The notes: generated from the sequence alone by a model not told the origin. Shown: positions 48,059 to 61,897, counted from the stretch's first letter. The stretch: 64,000 bases of DNA from Podospora pseudocomata (GCF_035222375.1 NW_026946366.1:2356001-2420000); one strand, 5' to 3'. Numbers and translations are program-made.

Positions 48059-51000
48059 ATGGATTACGCACGGCTTCGTGCGCAAGCCTTGAGCAATGGT
48101 GACGACGAAGAAGCGGTCACTGTCGATACCCGCGCCCTAATCGACAAGGTCTTGGCGAGATACTCTGGGGAGTGGACGACCCTCCGAGAGCTGATCCAGA
48201 ACGCCGCCGATGCACAAGCTACCACAGTCAAGGTCAAGTTCGAGACAATACCCTCGATCAGCGTCCCGCTTCCACAGACGACGAACCAGTCCGAGGTGCT
48301 TAAACATGCCGTCCAGAACCATACCCTCCGACGATTGGTGGTGCAGAACGATGGCCAGCCGTTTACAAAGACAGACTGGGCGAGACTGAAGAGGATTGCG
48401 GAGGGAAACCCGGACGAGACCAAGATTGGCGCTTTTGGGGTTGGGTTCTACAGTGTCTTTGCCGACTGCGAGGAGCCATTTGTCAGCTCGGGGAGCGAGG
48501 CGATGGCGTTTTACTGGAAGGGGAACGCGCTATTTACGAAGAAGTATTCGCTGCCGCAGGAGCAGGTGACCAAGGACACGGCTTTTATTCTGGACTACAG
48601 GAATACGACGACGCCGCTGCCGAATTTGCTGTCGGTTAGCCAGTTCCTTGCTACCAGTTTGACGTTTGTTGCGTTGGACAGTGTGGAGTTTTGGATTGAT
48701 GACTGGAGGATATTGTCACTTCAGAAGAAGTCGTCGCCAAGCTTGGGGGTTCCCATTCCGAGGGATTTGGAGACGAGAGCACAGGGAGGGCTTATGAAGC
48801 TGAAGGCGGCCGGCCGCACAAGCACACAGATTGATGGGACGTTTATGAGTGTTATCGGGTGGAAGCCCCAAGCGGTTGCGGCCAATAGGAACAGTGAGCA
48901 GCATGTTTCTGAGATGCCCTCACTCAGGAGTTTCTTCTCGAAGCTTACTTCGGCTACTTCCCAGGCGGCGGGACTGAGAGGAAAGGCTGCTAGGGAGGAG
49001 CAGGTTGTACAGGATTCCATTGCCGAAGATCTCACGGCTTTGTCGACATCGACCATTTTTCTTCGGGTTACTGCGGCTACGATCGAGACGAATGTTGGTG
49101 CCAACTTTTCTGCTGAGCTAGAGCGAGCTACCAAGAAACCGCCACCTAAGGAGACGAAGTTGTCGATTTTGACTTCGTCGTATGATGAGACTGTTGCGTC
49201 GGAGATGTCTGCCTCCAGCCAGGCTGCCAAGGTGGCCGATATCTTTGCGTCAGTTTTGCCTAGCAAGAAGCCGGGTGGTCGTGTCTTCATTGGTTTCCCA
49301 ACTGCCCAGACGACTGGTGCTGGCATGCATATTTTTGCGCCCTCGGTTATCCCGACTGTCGAGCGCGAGGCTATCGATCTGAATGCTCGATGGGTACGGA
49401 CATGGAATCAGGATATGTTGCGCGTGGCAGGCATTCTTTCCCGTCTCGCTTTTATCAACGAGATGGCGGACCTGGATGAGAAGCTCAAGCGACTGTCTAC
49501 CGACAACAAAAAGGGGCCACCGCTGGCTGATGTGGAGAAGTTCGCGCCAGAGGCTCTCCATATCCTCAAGACATACACCTTTTTGGACTCTACGCCTAGC
49601 GCTCAGGTGGGCGAGCTCATTGAAGAGGCTTTTTGGACTGCCTGGAAGCGTCCTACGATTGAGGTGTTTTCGTCGAGAGGTGTCCTGTCCACCTCCAAGG
49701 TCCGAAACTCGTCTGAGGAGGTCAGCAAGTTTGTTGGAGGAATTCCGGTTATTCTAAACTCGATGAAGAATGATCCGTTCATCAAAAAGTTGATCGAGTT
49801 TGAGCTGATCAAGGATGTCACCGTTGACGATATTTGTCAAGAGCTGGGCTCAAAGGCGATGGACAAGGACCAGCTTCGACATTTTATTCAGTGGATTTCG
49901 AATGCCGCTGCCGCTGTAGATTATTCTCAGCCCGACCTTAGACGACTTTTGGATGTTGCTGTCGCGACTGTTAGTGAGGGTGGTGACTCGGGTGAGATAG
50001 TCACACTGGGCACGATTTTGTTCTACCACAACAAGAACATTCCTGCGACGCTCCCAGTGCCGCCGACTTGCTTGCCACATGCCTTTACGGCTGGTATTCC
50101 TGAGGTCAAGCTTCGCGCTCTCGGGTGGGAGCCTCTGGGGGTTGTGCCGTGGCTTCGGTTTTTGATCGAATCTGCCGGACAAAAGGAGGAGCAGAATCTG
50201 ATGAAGAATGCTTCGTTCGCGGTTCAGGTCTTGACGGTACTTTCAAAGAGCTGGGATAACCTCAGCCCAAGCTCAAAGTCCTCGGTCGAGTCGGCGTTGC
50301 GGAACATCACGGTTATGCCGACCAAGATGGGCATGAAGAAGCCAAACGAAGCTTTCTTTCCCTCTGTCAAGTTGTTTGATGATCTGCCAACGCTCGAGGG
50401 GTGTGCCAATGTCAAGGAGAAATTCCTCACGACCCTTGGAGTGAGAAAGACAGTTGATCTGGACACCATCTTCACGCGGCTGTTGAGTCCAACACCTACT
50501 TCTGCCGGAGGAGCCGCGCCACGATGGAGCCATATGGAACTTATTCGGTACCTTGCTTCGGTCGAAGCTGATATCCCTGCTGCTGACTTGAAGAAGCTGA
50601 GAGAGTCAGCTCTCTGCCCTGCCGAGGATGGACCTCGTGGTATGGAGCCTGCAAAGGGCACGTCACGTCTCTACAAGGTTTCTGAGCTATTCGAGCCAAA
50701 GGATACGCTCCGGGCTTTGCGGTTGCCTATTATCCAATGGCCCGGACCTCCAGGTAGCTTCAGGGCCACCGGCAAAGAGGGGCGATTCCTCGCCACGCTT
50801 GGTCTGCGACCTTATCCTTCGGTCTCTGAGTTGGTGGACATGATGGCTTCAACAGACGACGAGCTTCGGAGAAAATCTATGACCTACTTTATTCAGAACC
50901 ACTCGGTCAATGGGTATGCTGTCTTTGACATCTCCAAGACTCCCAAGGCTATCCTCCCGATTGAGGGTGATGAGAAGGCGCTGGTTTCCCCATCGCAGTG

Positions 51001-53519
51001 CTTTGTCAATGAGCGGGCTTCTGTTCTTGGTCACAAGATCCTCCGGAAACAGCTTCATGACCATGCGCCGAAGTTTGGTGTTCGGCGCGACCCCGACATG
51101 GCGCGTTGCGTCGACAGGCTCTTGGCCAACCCGCCCAAGGACCGCAGTAATGCTATTGCTGTCTTTGAGTACTTTGCCAGTCGGCTCGCGGACCTTGACA
51201 TGAGCGCCCTGGCGAAGCTGAAGAATGCTGCCATCGTCCCGGTGGTGAGAAAGAAGGGCACATCGTTTGGATTCGGCACCAAGGCAGAGGAGTCGATTGT
51301 CTATGTCAAGCCCCAGAACTGTTACCTTGGCAACTCGACCACCTACGGGGACATCTTTGACTTTGTTGACTTTGGTCAGAACGCTAATGCGTTCTTGTTC
51401 AAGTGCGGGGCGCGGACGGAGCCGACAAAGCATGAGATTGCCACGCTGGCGTGCAGTGAGCCGGCCCGGCTGCTGAGTGTGATGCAGAGTCCGGATAGGT
51501 ATCTGAGTCTGCTGAGATCGCTGGCTGAGGACTGGAGCACGTTGAGGAAGGATAAGGAGTTGATTAGGAAGATGAGGTCGTCGGCTTGGTTGCTGGGGTC
51601 GATGGAGTTGGCGACTAGTAAGCCGAAGGAGTCGGATGATACGAGTTATGAGGAGGAGGATGCGCCAGTGAAGCATTATGTACTGGCTGCGCCGGCTGAT
51701 ATTGTCATTTTGGATGATTACATCAGTTACAGGCTCTTTAAAGAGTCACTGCTGTGTGCGCCGGAGGATGAAGCCATTGAAGCTTTTTACCAGGCGCTTG
51801 GGTCCGAGAACTTGGGGAGTCGAGTCAAGGAGCATATTCTGGTTGGCACCAAGAGATCGAGACAAGATGGAGCAGAGTGGCTGAGAAAGCATGTGATTGA
51901 GCGGTCCAAGATCTTCTTGCATGAATATGCGAAGGACAAGCGGGAGCTGGTCAAGAGGGATGCGAAGTGGTTGGAGGCGAATCTTCAGGTCATTTCTGTG
52001 TCTTCGGTTGGACTGAGGCGGTCGCTTCAGGGACACAACAAGTATCATCAGGAGAAGCGCTCTGCGGCTAGCACCCAGGGCGACAACTGCTGGATCCTAT
52101 ATGTTGCGGCTGAACATAAAGATGATAAGCCGGACATGTACCAGGTCGGGCAGGCCATCTGCCAACTTTTGCTCAACAGGCCGAATCAGTCGGCCTACTT
52201 CTTTTTTGAGCCGTTCCTGAAGCTTGGGTTGCTTCAGTTACGGGATCGTGGGTACAATGTCGATCGCATCCTGCGTGCCAAGGCTGCTGAGGCCAGGATC
52301 GCGGAGGAAGCGAGACGCAAGGCTCTCGAGGCAGAACAGAGCAAGATTCGGGAGCGGGAACAGGAGTGGGAACAGAATCGTGCGGCAGAGGCTGCGCGTC
52401 AAGAGGTTAAGACGCCCACTCGTGATCAGATGCCTGGTGCCTTCCACGATTCACCCGAAGATGACCATGCTTTGGCTCCTCCGCCGCAACAACAGAAATA
52501 CAGAAGGGGCTTCTTTTCTGATTTGACCAGACGGCTGGGACTGGACACCGGGGATGACGGCGAGCAACAAAGGCAACTCGAAAACTTTGCACCTCCCTCC
52601 CAACCTGAACGAGACACCAAACGCCCTGTCTCCTCGGGAGAAAACAAAACCCGCAAAGCAGACGACGGCCGCGTCACCTCCCCAGCAGTCGTCCAGCAAA
52701 ACCTGCTCAATGCGATCAACTCGACCCGCGCTCACGACTCGACCAGCCTCTTCTCTCCCCCTACCGAGAGGGAAGTCAAAGAAAAGGCTGTCTACTGCGA
52801 CACCACCCCGGCACAAAACATCACTTTCGCGGCGGAGGCACCCCGCGGAATGCGAGTCTTTATCTCCAAAGACATCTCCACTGACGCCTCAACCTTTTTG
52901 GCGAACAATATCGCCGAAATCAAGCAGTTTGAGCTGTTGCTGAGTGACTGCGGGGAGATTTACCGGTTACCGGCGAAGGCGCTACATATCTTTTATGATG
53001 AAACGGGTGGGACGATTGCTTTTAATGCGAACGGGAGTGTGTTTTGCAATTTGAGGTTTTTTAACCAGCTTCATCGTGCTATGGGGGATAATGGGATAGG
53101 GGTGGGAAGGGAGTTGAAGGGGCAGAAGAGGGTGGAGGCTACGACTTGGTGGTGGGTTGTGTTGGCGCATGAGCTGGCGCATAATCTTGTGAGGGAGCAT
53201 GATGCGAAGCATAGTTATTATACGTAAGTTCTCACTAGGGGGTTGGGATGGGGATGGATGAATGGGGGCTAACATTGGGGATGACAGGGAGAGCTTTATA
53301 CAGCAGTATTTTCCGAGCATGATGGCCAAGGCTGTGGGTTGGATGGCTGAGGGTGGGAATGCTGGGAGTGCCTCCGGGGGTGGTTCGGCTTTGCCATCCT
53401 CGGGGAGACAGCAGGGTGTTCCTAGGGCTGGTACGCAGCAGAGCACCGCTAGTACTGCTGCTGCTGCTCCGCCGCCGCCGTATACCGAGGGACGGTTTGC
53501 GGGGGCAGCAGCCGAGTAA
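48059..53519 (+). CDS. Giant Hsp90-fold ATPase (DUF3684, sacsin-like) with C-terminal HExxH motif
   Basis: Two exons: a 5.2-kb exon 48059-53223 and 53288-53519, joined over a GTAAGT...CTAAC...GACAG intron; 1798 residues. The ATG at 48059 (MDYARLRAQ) is the first in frame. The N-terminal ATP-binding domain has the GHKL motifs LRELIQNAADA, QNDGQPFT and KIGAFGVGFYSVF, as in Hsp90 and sacsin repeats. A long helical body of the DUF3684 type follows, then a charged coiled stretch (about residues 1425-1480) and a disordered linker. The last folded part (about residues 1600-1745) ends with LAHELAHNLVREHDAKHSYYTESF: H1704, E1705, H1708 and H1714 match the HExxHxxxxxH zinc pattern. Fungal members are uncharacterised; a chaperone-like role is inferred from the ATPase fold. 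The last about 50 residues are Ala/Gly/Pro-rich. Confidence 0.9.
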
Positions 53520-55583
53520 CGGGCTAGTATTGGTGAGGATGAGGTGAGGGTGTTGTTGGGATAGAGTATGCAGGACATTGGAGTTCTGGTTTAGACACAG
53601 AGGGCTGGCTGGCTATACATGAGCACGGAGCAATGGTTTCTGGATTCTTTTGCGAGAATTTCGGGATGGAACAGGATAAGACTTGATGGGTTCGGATAGG
53701 AACTGGATTAGTGCATACCGCAGTAGGTAGGAATACATGTAAACATTATTAGATGAAGATCAGATGTTGGCGTCGGGGTGTGCTCGGTGTGTTGTTCGTG
53801 CACTGGGTAAGAGCGGGAGGCGAGGATGTTTTGTGTTATGAGAGAGAGTATGGCGCTAGGATATTGCTTTGCCCCTGACAGGCACAAGACCTCCGTGGTT
53901 TTGGGGTGGGTTCCGGGGTAAGTTCTTCCAGTGTCAGCTTCCGGACTCTTGAACGACAGGTCCGGTAGGCATGTACCTTGTGGGCGGAATGGCAGTTCGG
54001 ACATGCGACGAACTTTGACAGGAAACTTATTGTGCATTCAGTCTCGGTGGTTGCTCGGGGTGTTTCTTATTTCTAGATGGCGAATGGTTGTCATCAGGAG
54101 GTTGATGGCACTAGGTAGTGAGTGTGTGGGCATCACGGTGTCGGCAATAGTACACACAAGTTAGGTATCCAAGTACGTAGGTGCTCAACCATCCCTGAAT
54201 TGACAACTTGTTATGATTTATCTGTTTCGGGATGAACTTACCCCCGCACAAAACACACCTCTTCCACCACGCTCACACTTGTAACCGAGAGACAACTCTT
54301 TCCTAGGAGAGTATTCTGTGATCAAAAAGGCCGATTACTACCATGTTTTTTTGTAGGGCGTACCTAACGTGAATGATGCGAGTTTGAATGTCCGACGTTA
54401 GCCATACTGATACGTTACCCCGCTTCGGGGCGTCATTGATGAAAGGAAAGAGCGGGGCAGGGGGGATGGGATGTAAGGGGGGCGTTAGTCGTACTCGGGG
54501 GGGGCCAAATGCCGAGTGAAGACCGAGAATGCCGTTCGTTTGAAGTACCGGAAACCACCAGGCACGGGAATGAACTGACCGAGCGGTTGAAGAGAGACAG
54601 TGCGTTGCAGATGTCACTTTGATGATGGGAAGGTTTTGTGGTGAGGGGTTAGTGAGGACCTTGAGGGGTTGAGGTGATGGGATGGTCTGTGTGAATTGGG
54701 CATCGGATCGGGGGGTCAAACGGCGAACTACACCAATGATCGATGTATGGCCTAGAGGTTGACCTCGGCTCTCAACCTTATCGTCATTGAATCCTTTTCA
54801 GAATGCTTTGCCTGTTGCTCTGGTACTGACTTCATACTCTGGATGAGAGATACTCAACATTCAACGGTTGAGTCGAGGTTCTTCCTTCGGGTGTACACAG
54901 TAAGTCCAGTCCTCCTAGTTTTCAAGCGTGTGACATTCCCCCAATTCATCCACCCGTCCATTGACGAATAGGAAACCGATTGGCAAATACCATCATCAAC
55001 TGTATGAATTGGGGGCGTCGTCTGGTTCTGTTCCACATTCCCGAATCCCTTGTTTTTTCCCTCCAACCAACCGCCTTCCTTTCTTCCTTTCCAAGATGAG
55101 GGGAATGACCGTTAGAGGTCGCTTCGGGAGTCGATCGAACGTGATACACGATCGGTTTTTGCTGAGAGCGAAGAGGAGGAGGAGAAAGGCATGGCAGATG
55201 ATCACGAACTAACTAATCGAACTGCTAATCGCTAGAGAAAGGGGGGCAATCATTTGGATGCATAAATACTCGCTGCTTCTTTCCTTCTTCTCAAAATATC
55301 AACCCCCTTCTCTTGCTCATTCTTTCTTCAATCTCAATTCAATTACTCCTCGGTGCTTGTTCTGCGTCAAGGTAACAGTACCACCACTTACACGCAACAG
55401 ATATACATCGTACGTCCCGTCCCGTCCTTTACAACTCCCGCCTCGCCGAGTCCAACCATCTCAGAATCTATATAAAGAGATCAACTCCTCTCCCGCCCTC
55501 CCGTTTGATCCTCGACCTGCCGGTACTCTTGGTTCATTCAACTTCTATTTCACACACTTCTTCTTCAACGGTAACAAGTCAAA
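53520..55583. other. Intergenic, formate dehydrogenase promoter side
   Basis: 2 kb between two plus-strand genes. The last 300 bases are CT-rich and leader-like. A 138-codon minus-strand frame (54303-54719) has no family resemblance. No other gene seen. Confidence 0.55.
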
Positions 55584-57363
<1,780 letters not shown>

Positions 57364-57518
57364 AGTGGTTGTTGAGGGCGGCGAATGGGATTTTTAGCAA
57401 GCACGGGACTTGGAAGCCTCACACAGGTGGCTGACCGCGGCTTTTTATGAGATATGAAGAATATGATATCGTTAATTCACATATGGGACCGATGCCTGTG
57501 AAGATAAGCCGTAAATAC

Positions 57519-58334
57519 TCAGCGCCGGCCCCGACTTCTGCTGCGCCGGCGATCGTGGTGCCTGGACCTTTCGTGCCTATATCTGCTCCGACTTCGACTT
57601 CTACTCCGGTGTCTGCGCTGGCCGGATTCGCGGGTGAATCTAGGCCCATCATTGTCGTCTTGTCTTGATCTGTGGCTGCGGCTGTGTCGATCATCGTCGC
57701 GTTCTGGGCTGCGACTCCTCCAGCGGTGTCTTCGCTCTCTGTCTTCCCCGTCTGGCCTGTCCCGTCTTCGTTCCCTGCTGCGACTGCGATCACGATGACC
57801 ATCCCGGCTCCTGTGTCTCCTCCTGTGTCGTCTTTCCGAGTCCTCGTTTCTATCGCGATGCCGGTGCCGATGTCTGTGTTCCCTGTCACCCTTGTCTCGC
57901 GGCGCCTCTGACCCCTTCTTATCCTCCTCCTCCTCCTCCTCCTCATACATAGGTGCTCTCGCAGGCCCCTTGACTACCCTCGCCGATGGTCCATCTGCCG
58001 GTACCTCCACCGCGTTCGCCCCGCTGGCATTCCTCACCGGGGGAGGTAGCCCTAGAGCCAGCGCAATCGCGTCCTCCTCGGCCTCCTTGATCTTGCGAAT
58101 CTCATCGCGGCGCTCGCGGGCTGCTCTCTCTTCCTCTGTCTCGTTCGAGTCGGCGGCGGTGGCGTCGGCTTTGGCGTACCAGTTGAGGTCTCTGCCTTTG
58201 GCCCAACGGCCCACGGGGGCTTTGAGGGAGTGGCCTAGGTAATTTTCTCTGTGGGCCGAGGTGGCTACTTCGTCCCAGGAGAAGTTGACGCCGCCGCGGG
58301 AGCCGGTTTTGCGAACTGTGGAGAGGAGATCCAT
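57519..58334 (-). CDS. MMTAG2-like RNA-associated protein with Arg/Ser-rich tail
   Basis: One exon, 271 residues, from the ATG at 58334. The N terminus (about residues 10-55) has the MMTAG2 domain pattern RGGVNFSWDEV, HRENYLGHSLKAPVGRW and KGRDLNWYAK, followed by an acidic helix with the EEEAIALALGLPP-like motif of the family (EEDAIALALGLPP here). The second half is an Arg/Asp/Ser/His-rich domain (SRSRERRRDRP, RSRSRSRSRYRH), typical of splicing-linked proteins. Human MMTAG2 is a nucleolar or nuclear phosphoprotein of unclear role. The gene is head-to-head with MED6. The frame stays open far upstream, but no family match exists there. Confidence 0.88.
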   Translation of the reverse strand: MDLLSTVRKTGSRGGVNFSWDEVATSAHRENYLGHSLKAPVGRWAKGRDLNWYAKADATAADSNETEEERAARERRDEIRKIKEAEEDAIALALGLPPPVRNASGANAVEVPADGPSARVVKGPARAPMYEEEEEEEDKKGSEAPRDKGDREHRHRHRHRDRNEDSERRHRRRHRSRDGHRDRSRSRERRRDRPDGEDRERRHRWRSRSPERDDDRHSRSHRSRQDDNDGPRFTRESGQRRHRSRSRSRSRYRHERSRHHDRRRSRSRGRR

Positions 58335-58739
58335 GGCAGATAGTTGCAGGGTTGTTGGTGGGGGAGATAGATGGTTGGAAGGTCGCAACTTCCGGGGTTG
58401 GATGTTTGTGAATGTTGACAGGAAGGAAGTCGCGACGTCAGAAAGTCGTTGAACTGGGGAAGGTGCCAAGAATGTGCATCCTGGGGGCTTGCAGGCTGCC
58501 CCACTTACCCAACGTTCTGGAAGGTGGCAGGGGTCTGCAGGGCATCGGGACTGCAGGGGAGCTGCCCGCCGCTGTTCACTTTCTGGAGCTCTCTTCTTCT
58601 GCTGATTGAAACTCGAAACTTTACAACCATCTTCTCGACCAACCTCCCTTGACCGACAACATTCTCCCCCTTCTTCTCCTACTTGGACGAGTAGCTTACC
58701 TTCTATCATCACAAGCAAAATTCTAAGCGGCAGTGCACA
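58335..58739. promoter_or_regulatory. Shared promoter region of MMTAG2-like and MED6 genes
   Basis: 405 bases separate the two divergent start codons, so both promoters and leaders must fit here. The right part is CT-rich. Individual factor sites cannot be assigned by eye. Confidence 0.6.
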
Positions 58740-59753
58740 ATGGCAACCACCTCCTCCAGGAGCGATCCTCTGGATGAGATCCGCTTCACCGGCCCAGTCG
58801 AGTTCGAGGGGGGCATCCACAACAACAGTGTGCTCTACTACTTCGCTACCTCGCCCTTTTACGACAAGACCTCCAACAATGAGGTTCTCTTCCAGCAGGG
58901 TCTCAACAATCCCAACATGATGCAATTCCTGGCGACCCGAGAGGCTTTTGAGGGCCGCTTGCGCACCATGTCTGGCCTCGAGTTCATCGTTGCCCAGGAG
59001 CCAGCCGAGACAGGCCCCGGCGCGGGAACTGGCGTCTGGGTAATCAACAAACAGACACGCCGCAAGAGAAGAGAGGGCGAGGAGGATGAGATCGCTGTCC
59101 ATTCGGTATACTATATTGTAGGAGAGCATATTCACATGGCTCCCAGCTTTGCTGACATTATGAGCGCTCGACTCGTAAGTTTGCTGATCTCCTTTTGGCT
59201 GCCTGCTGGGCCTCGACACGATGCTAATCATTGTGATTGCGATGTACAGGCAACCATCTCCAACTTCCTCAGCAATATTCTTCCGTCTTCAGCTTCCGTC
59301 CAAGCCTGGTCTCCTGCAACTGGCCGTGTCTACAACCAACCCTCCACTACCACGGCAGGCTCCAATTCTGTCAAAGCTATCACGGCCTCTGCTCAGCAAC
59401 AATCTCAAGGTTCAAGACAACAGAGCGACATCGGTCTCCCCACAACCCGCGACTTTGAAGAAGCTCTCTATCTTCATGAGCAATACGGCGATCAGTACAT
59501 GGATGAGAACCCCATCACCGGACGGCCGGGCGAATTTCACCTCTCCTCCACCGGCAGAGCCAAAGTTAACCTCTCTGCGGCTGCGGCTGCCAAGCCATTA
59601 CCAGTCAAGCTCCCGACAATCAACACCAAAGTGGCCGACAGTCCTCTCACATCAAAAGCCACGGGCAAGGAGACCAAAAGCCCCAAAATCCCGGGCGGTC
59701 CGGGGAAGCTCAAGAGGAGGAAGAGCAGCAAAGCTGCTGTTACCCCGTCATAG
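58740..59753 (+). CDS. med6: Mediator complex subunit 6 (MED6)
   Basis: Two exons, 58740-59174 and 59250-59753, giving 312 residues. The intron (GTAAGT ... GATGCTAATC ... TACAG) is 75 bases and contains no in-frame stop, so unspliced RNA would encode a protein 25 residues longer. The MED6 domain covers about residues 10-160: HNNSVLYYFATSPFYD, NMMQFLATREAFEGRL, LEFIVAQE, and YIVGEHIHMAPSFADIMSARL. The C-terminal half is Ser/Gln-rich with GLPTTRDFEEALYLHEQYGDQYMDENP and a basic end. MED6 is a head-module subunit linking activators to RNA polymerase II. Coding-like sequence continues after the TAG stop (see the next entry). Confidence 0.94.
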   Translation: MATTSSRSDPLDEIRFTGPVEFEGGIHNNSVLYYFATSPFYDKTSNNEVLFQQGLNNPNMMQFLATREAFEGRLRTMSGLEFIVAQEPAETGPGAGTGVWVINKQTRRKRREGEEDEIAVHSVYYIVGEHIHMAPSFADIMSARLVSLLISFWLPAGPRHDANHCDCDVQATISNFLSNILPSSASVQAWSPATGRVYNQPSTTTAGSNSVKAITASAQQQSQGSRQQSDIGLPTTRDFEEALYLHEQYGDQYMDENPITGRPGEFHLSSTGRAKVNLSAAAAAKPLPVKLPTINTKVADSPLTSKATGKETKSPKIPGGPGKLKRRKSSKAAVTPS

Positions 59754-60353
59754 AGTAATGGGAATTCGCCTTCCTCAAAGGGCTCTCGAGACGAGAAGCC
59801 AGGTGAAAGTGTTGAACACTTGAGGGATGGGAGTGGCACTGATTCAGGGCACAATTCAGACTCTGCTCAGAATCCTCCCCCCCCCCAAAAACCAGCCATC
59901 AACAATTCGCGGCCAGCAATCAGGATTTCCAGGGAAATCTTCAAGTTCCCAATATAAGCTCACTGCCTGGGGCAAGCTCTCAGGTCAGTCAGCCCAATAA
60001 CCAGACGCAGTCAGCGAACCAGAAAAATGAACCACCCCACACCCCCGAGGATGGTGACCACCCACCTCTCTTTTCGGGCTCCAGTTCCGCGAAGGATCCT
60101 ATTTCTGATAAGGACCCTTGCTTTTGAGAAGGACGCCAGCTCTGGGGAGGATACCGATTCGAAAAAGGATGTAGCTCTGAGGAGGAAGCTGACCCTGAGA
60201 AGGACTCAGGCCACGGGGAGTGCTCAGGTCACGAGGAAGATGCCGCTTCCGAGGAAAACGCCGATTTTAGGGAGGGCTCCGGTTCTGTAACCTCCAGTCC
60301 AGGAAGACTGGCCCATGTTTTCAGGGCGGTGCGGGATGACCGTGAAGTGAGAC
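59754..60353 (+). pseudogene. Coding-like but interrupted sequence after MED6
   Basis: Directly after the MED6 stop the same frame stays open for about 42 codons with Ser/Gly/Asp-rich content (KGSRDEKPGESVEHLRDGSG). At a run of ten C (59877-59886) protein-like content moves to another frame (PNISSLPGASSQVSQPNNQT, PEDGDHPPLFSGSSSAKDP), which meets a TGA near 60125, after which acidic, repetitive coding-like sequence (EEEADPEKDSGHGECSGHEED) continues. This could be a decayed gene, the remains of a longer MED6 tail, or unrecognised exons. No family recognised. Confidence 0.35.
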
Positions 60354-61628
60354 TTGCCTACCCTTGGGAAGAAGGTTACCTTGATCTTTCAGGCGGGTCT
60401 CTTCGGCCTCCTGGCAAAATCTTCAGTCCTTTCGATCCCGGTTGGAATCTTGCTCGCAACAGAATGGATGCGCTTGGGCCATCCCTATTGGTATTTCGAC
60501 GACCCTAAACCGGACAACAACACTGGGTACAGATTCTTGAGACAAGCTCGAAGAGCGGCACGAGTGTGTATCTATCTTCTATGGGCGAGGGGCCCACTGA
60601 ACCTAGTCACTAAGGACCTGGTGGGCCTCCTGAACATGGATTCGCGCCCAATTGGTGCAAGTGGCCTCCAGGTTTCGAAGCTATTAGCCATCAAGTACTT
60701 TTTTACTATGCTCATGGACAACAGGATGAAAAGGCTGACGACGTGGCCGATGACGGACGATGCCAGTTACGCTCGGCGTAACCAATTCACGGCCTACGTA
60801 CTCTCTGATGCGTTTCTTTGTATTGAATTCACGGGCCGAGAGGGCGAGCCCACAGTGGGAAGGATGCAGAAAGACATGTATGCTTACGATTGCATCAACA
60901 CCTGGCACTTTGAAGGTTTGGCGGCCGAGGGCGACAAGAGGGGCGTCAAAAGAGCCCGGTTCTGGAACTTCAGGTTGGTGGAAGAGTTGGGAAGGCATCT
61001 TGACCGCTTTTTACTCCCCCCTAACCCGGACTACAAGGACTGGGCAAATTATGAACACGACAATCGATGGTATGCACGTGATTGGTTTGAGAGGTCACAA
61101 GATGAGAGAGACAGGGAAAAATTGCTGCAGTTATCTGGAAGCCCTCTGGACGATATGGCGGATAAAGTGTTTGCGAGGCCGCCCGTGCGTGATGTAAAGG
61201 ACGAGTACCCTGATGCGGACGCGGAGGAGCTGCCTGTTTTACGGTGGATGTGGCATCACCGGTTGATTGGGAGTCGAGCGAAAAGGATTGTGATTTGGAG
61301 CGAAAACGAAGGAGAAGGGGAAGGCGCAGGTTTGGACGAGGGAGGAGGTGAGGGGAGAGAAAAAGGAGAGGGAGAGGAGGTGGGAGGAGTTGAGGGTGCG
61401 GAGGGAGGCTTTCATGGCGGTTGGGTTTATGGAAGGGGGAGGAGGGGAAGAGAGTGGGATTTTTTCGTAGAAGAGGGGGTGTATGTAGCGGAGAATCAAA
61501 TTGGGAATAGAAGCGAATTAATAATGCATGTTGACCATTTTTGGAGGCGTGTTGATTTTCTTTCCAAGGTCTTTGCGTTATGTGGCAACTCTTGTGGATT
61601 TCTGTTTTTCTACACACACACCTCTTGA
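60354..61628 (+). CDS. Uncertain hypothetical protein, possibly part of a decayed gene
   Basis: An open frame of 424 codons. It contains mixed protein-like sequence (PYWYFDDPKPDNNTGYRFLR, NQFTAYVLSDAFLCIEFTG, WANYEHDNRWYARDWFERS), then a Gly/Glu-rich low-complexity stretch and a hydrophobic end. Neighbouring sequence in other frames also looks protein-like (PPGFEAISHQVLFYYAHG near 60670), which suggests a gene that has lost its frame, or missed introns. I recognise no domain. It follows the interrupted stretch after MED6 and may belong with it. Confidence 0.35.
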   Translation: MPTLGKKVTLIFQAGLFGLLAKSSVLSIPVGILLATEWMRLGHPYWYFDDPKPDNNTGYRFLRQARRAARVCIYLLWARGPLNLVTKDLVGLLNMDSRPIGASGLQVSKLLAIKYFFTMLMDNRMKRLTTWPMTDDASYARRNQFTAYVLSDAFLCIEFTGREGEPTVGRMQKDMYAYDCINTWHFEGLAAEGDKRGVKRARFWNFRLVEELGRHLDRFLLPPNPDYKDWANYEHDNRWYARDWFERSQDERDREKLLQLSGSPLDDMADKVFARPPVRDVKDEYPDADAEELPVLRWMWHHRLIGSRAKRIVIWSENEGEGEGAGLDEGGGEGREKGEGEEVGGVEGAEGGFHGGWVYGRGRRGREWDFFVEEGVYVAENQIGNRSELIMHVDHFWRRVDFLSKVFALCGNSCGFLFFYTHTS

Positions 61629-61852
61629 TCAGTCTAAGACCTGTTAACTATCTTAAAGGGCTGTTATTATATGTTTGATACTTGTTCAATTATCTTTGAA
61701 GGCGTACTGACTATTATACAAGGTTTTGGTATCTTGTTGCAGTGTCTACTTTTTTGTCTAAAATGTCTGGCAAGGGAGACGAGGGAGGTGTGTAATGATG
61801 GTGGACTTGATGGTGCTGATGTGGAGGTGATTTTGTTTTTGTGTGTGTGTGT

Positions 61853-61897
<45 letters not shown>

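Noticed and set aside
54303-54719. 138-codon minus-strand frame upstream of formate dehydrogenase
   Set aside because: No family resemblance; lies in a likely promoter region.
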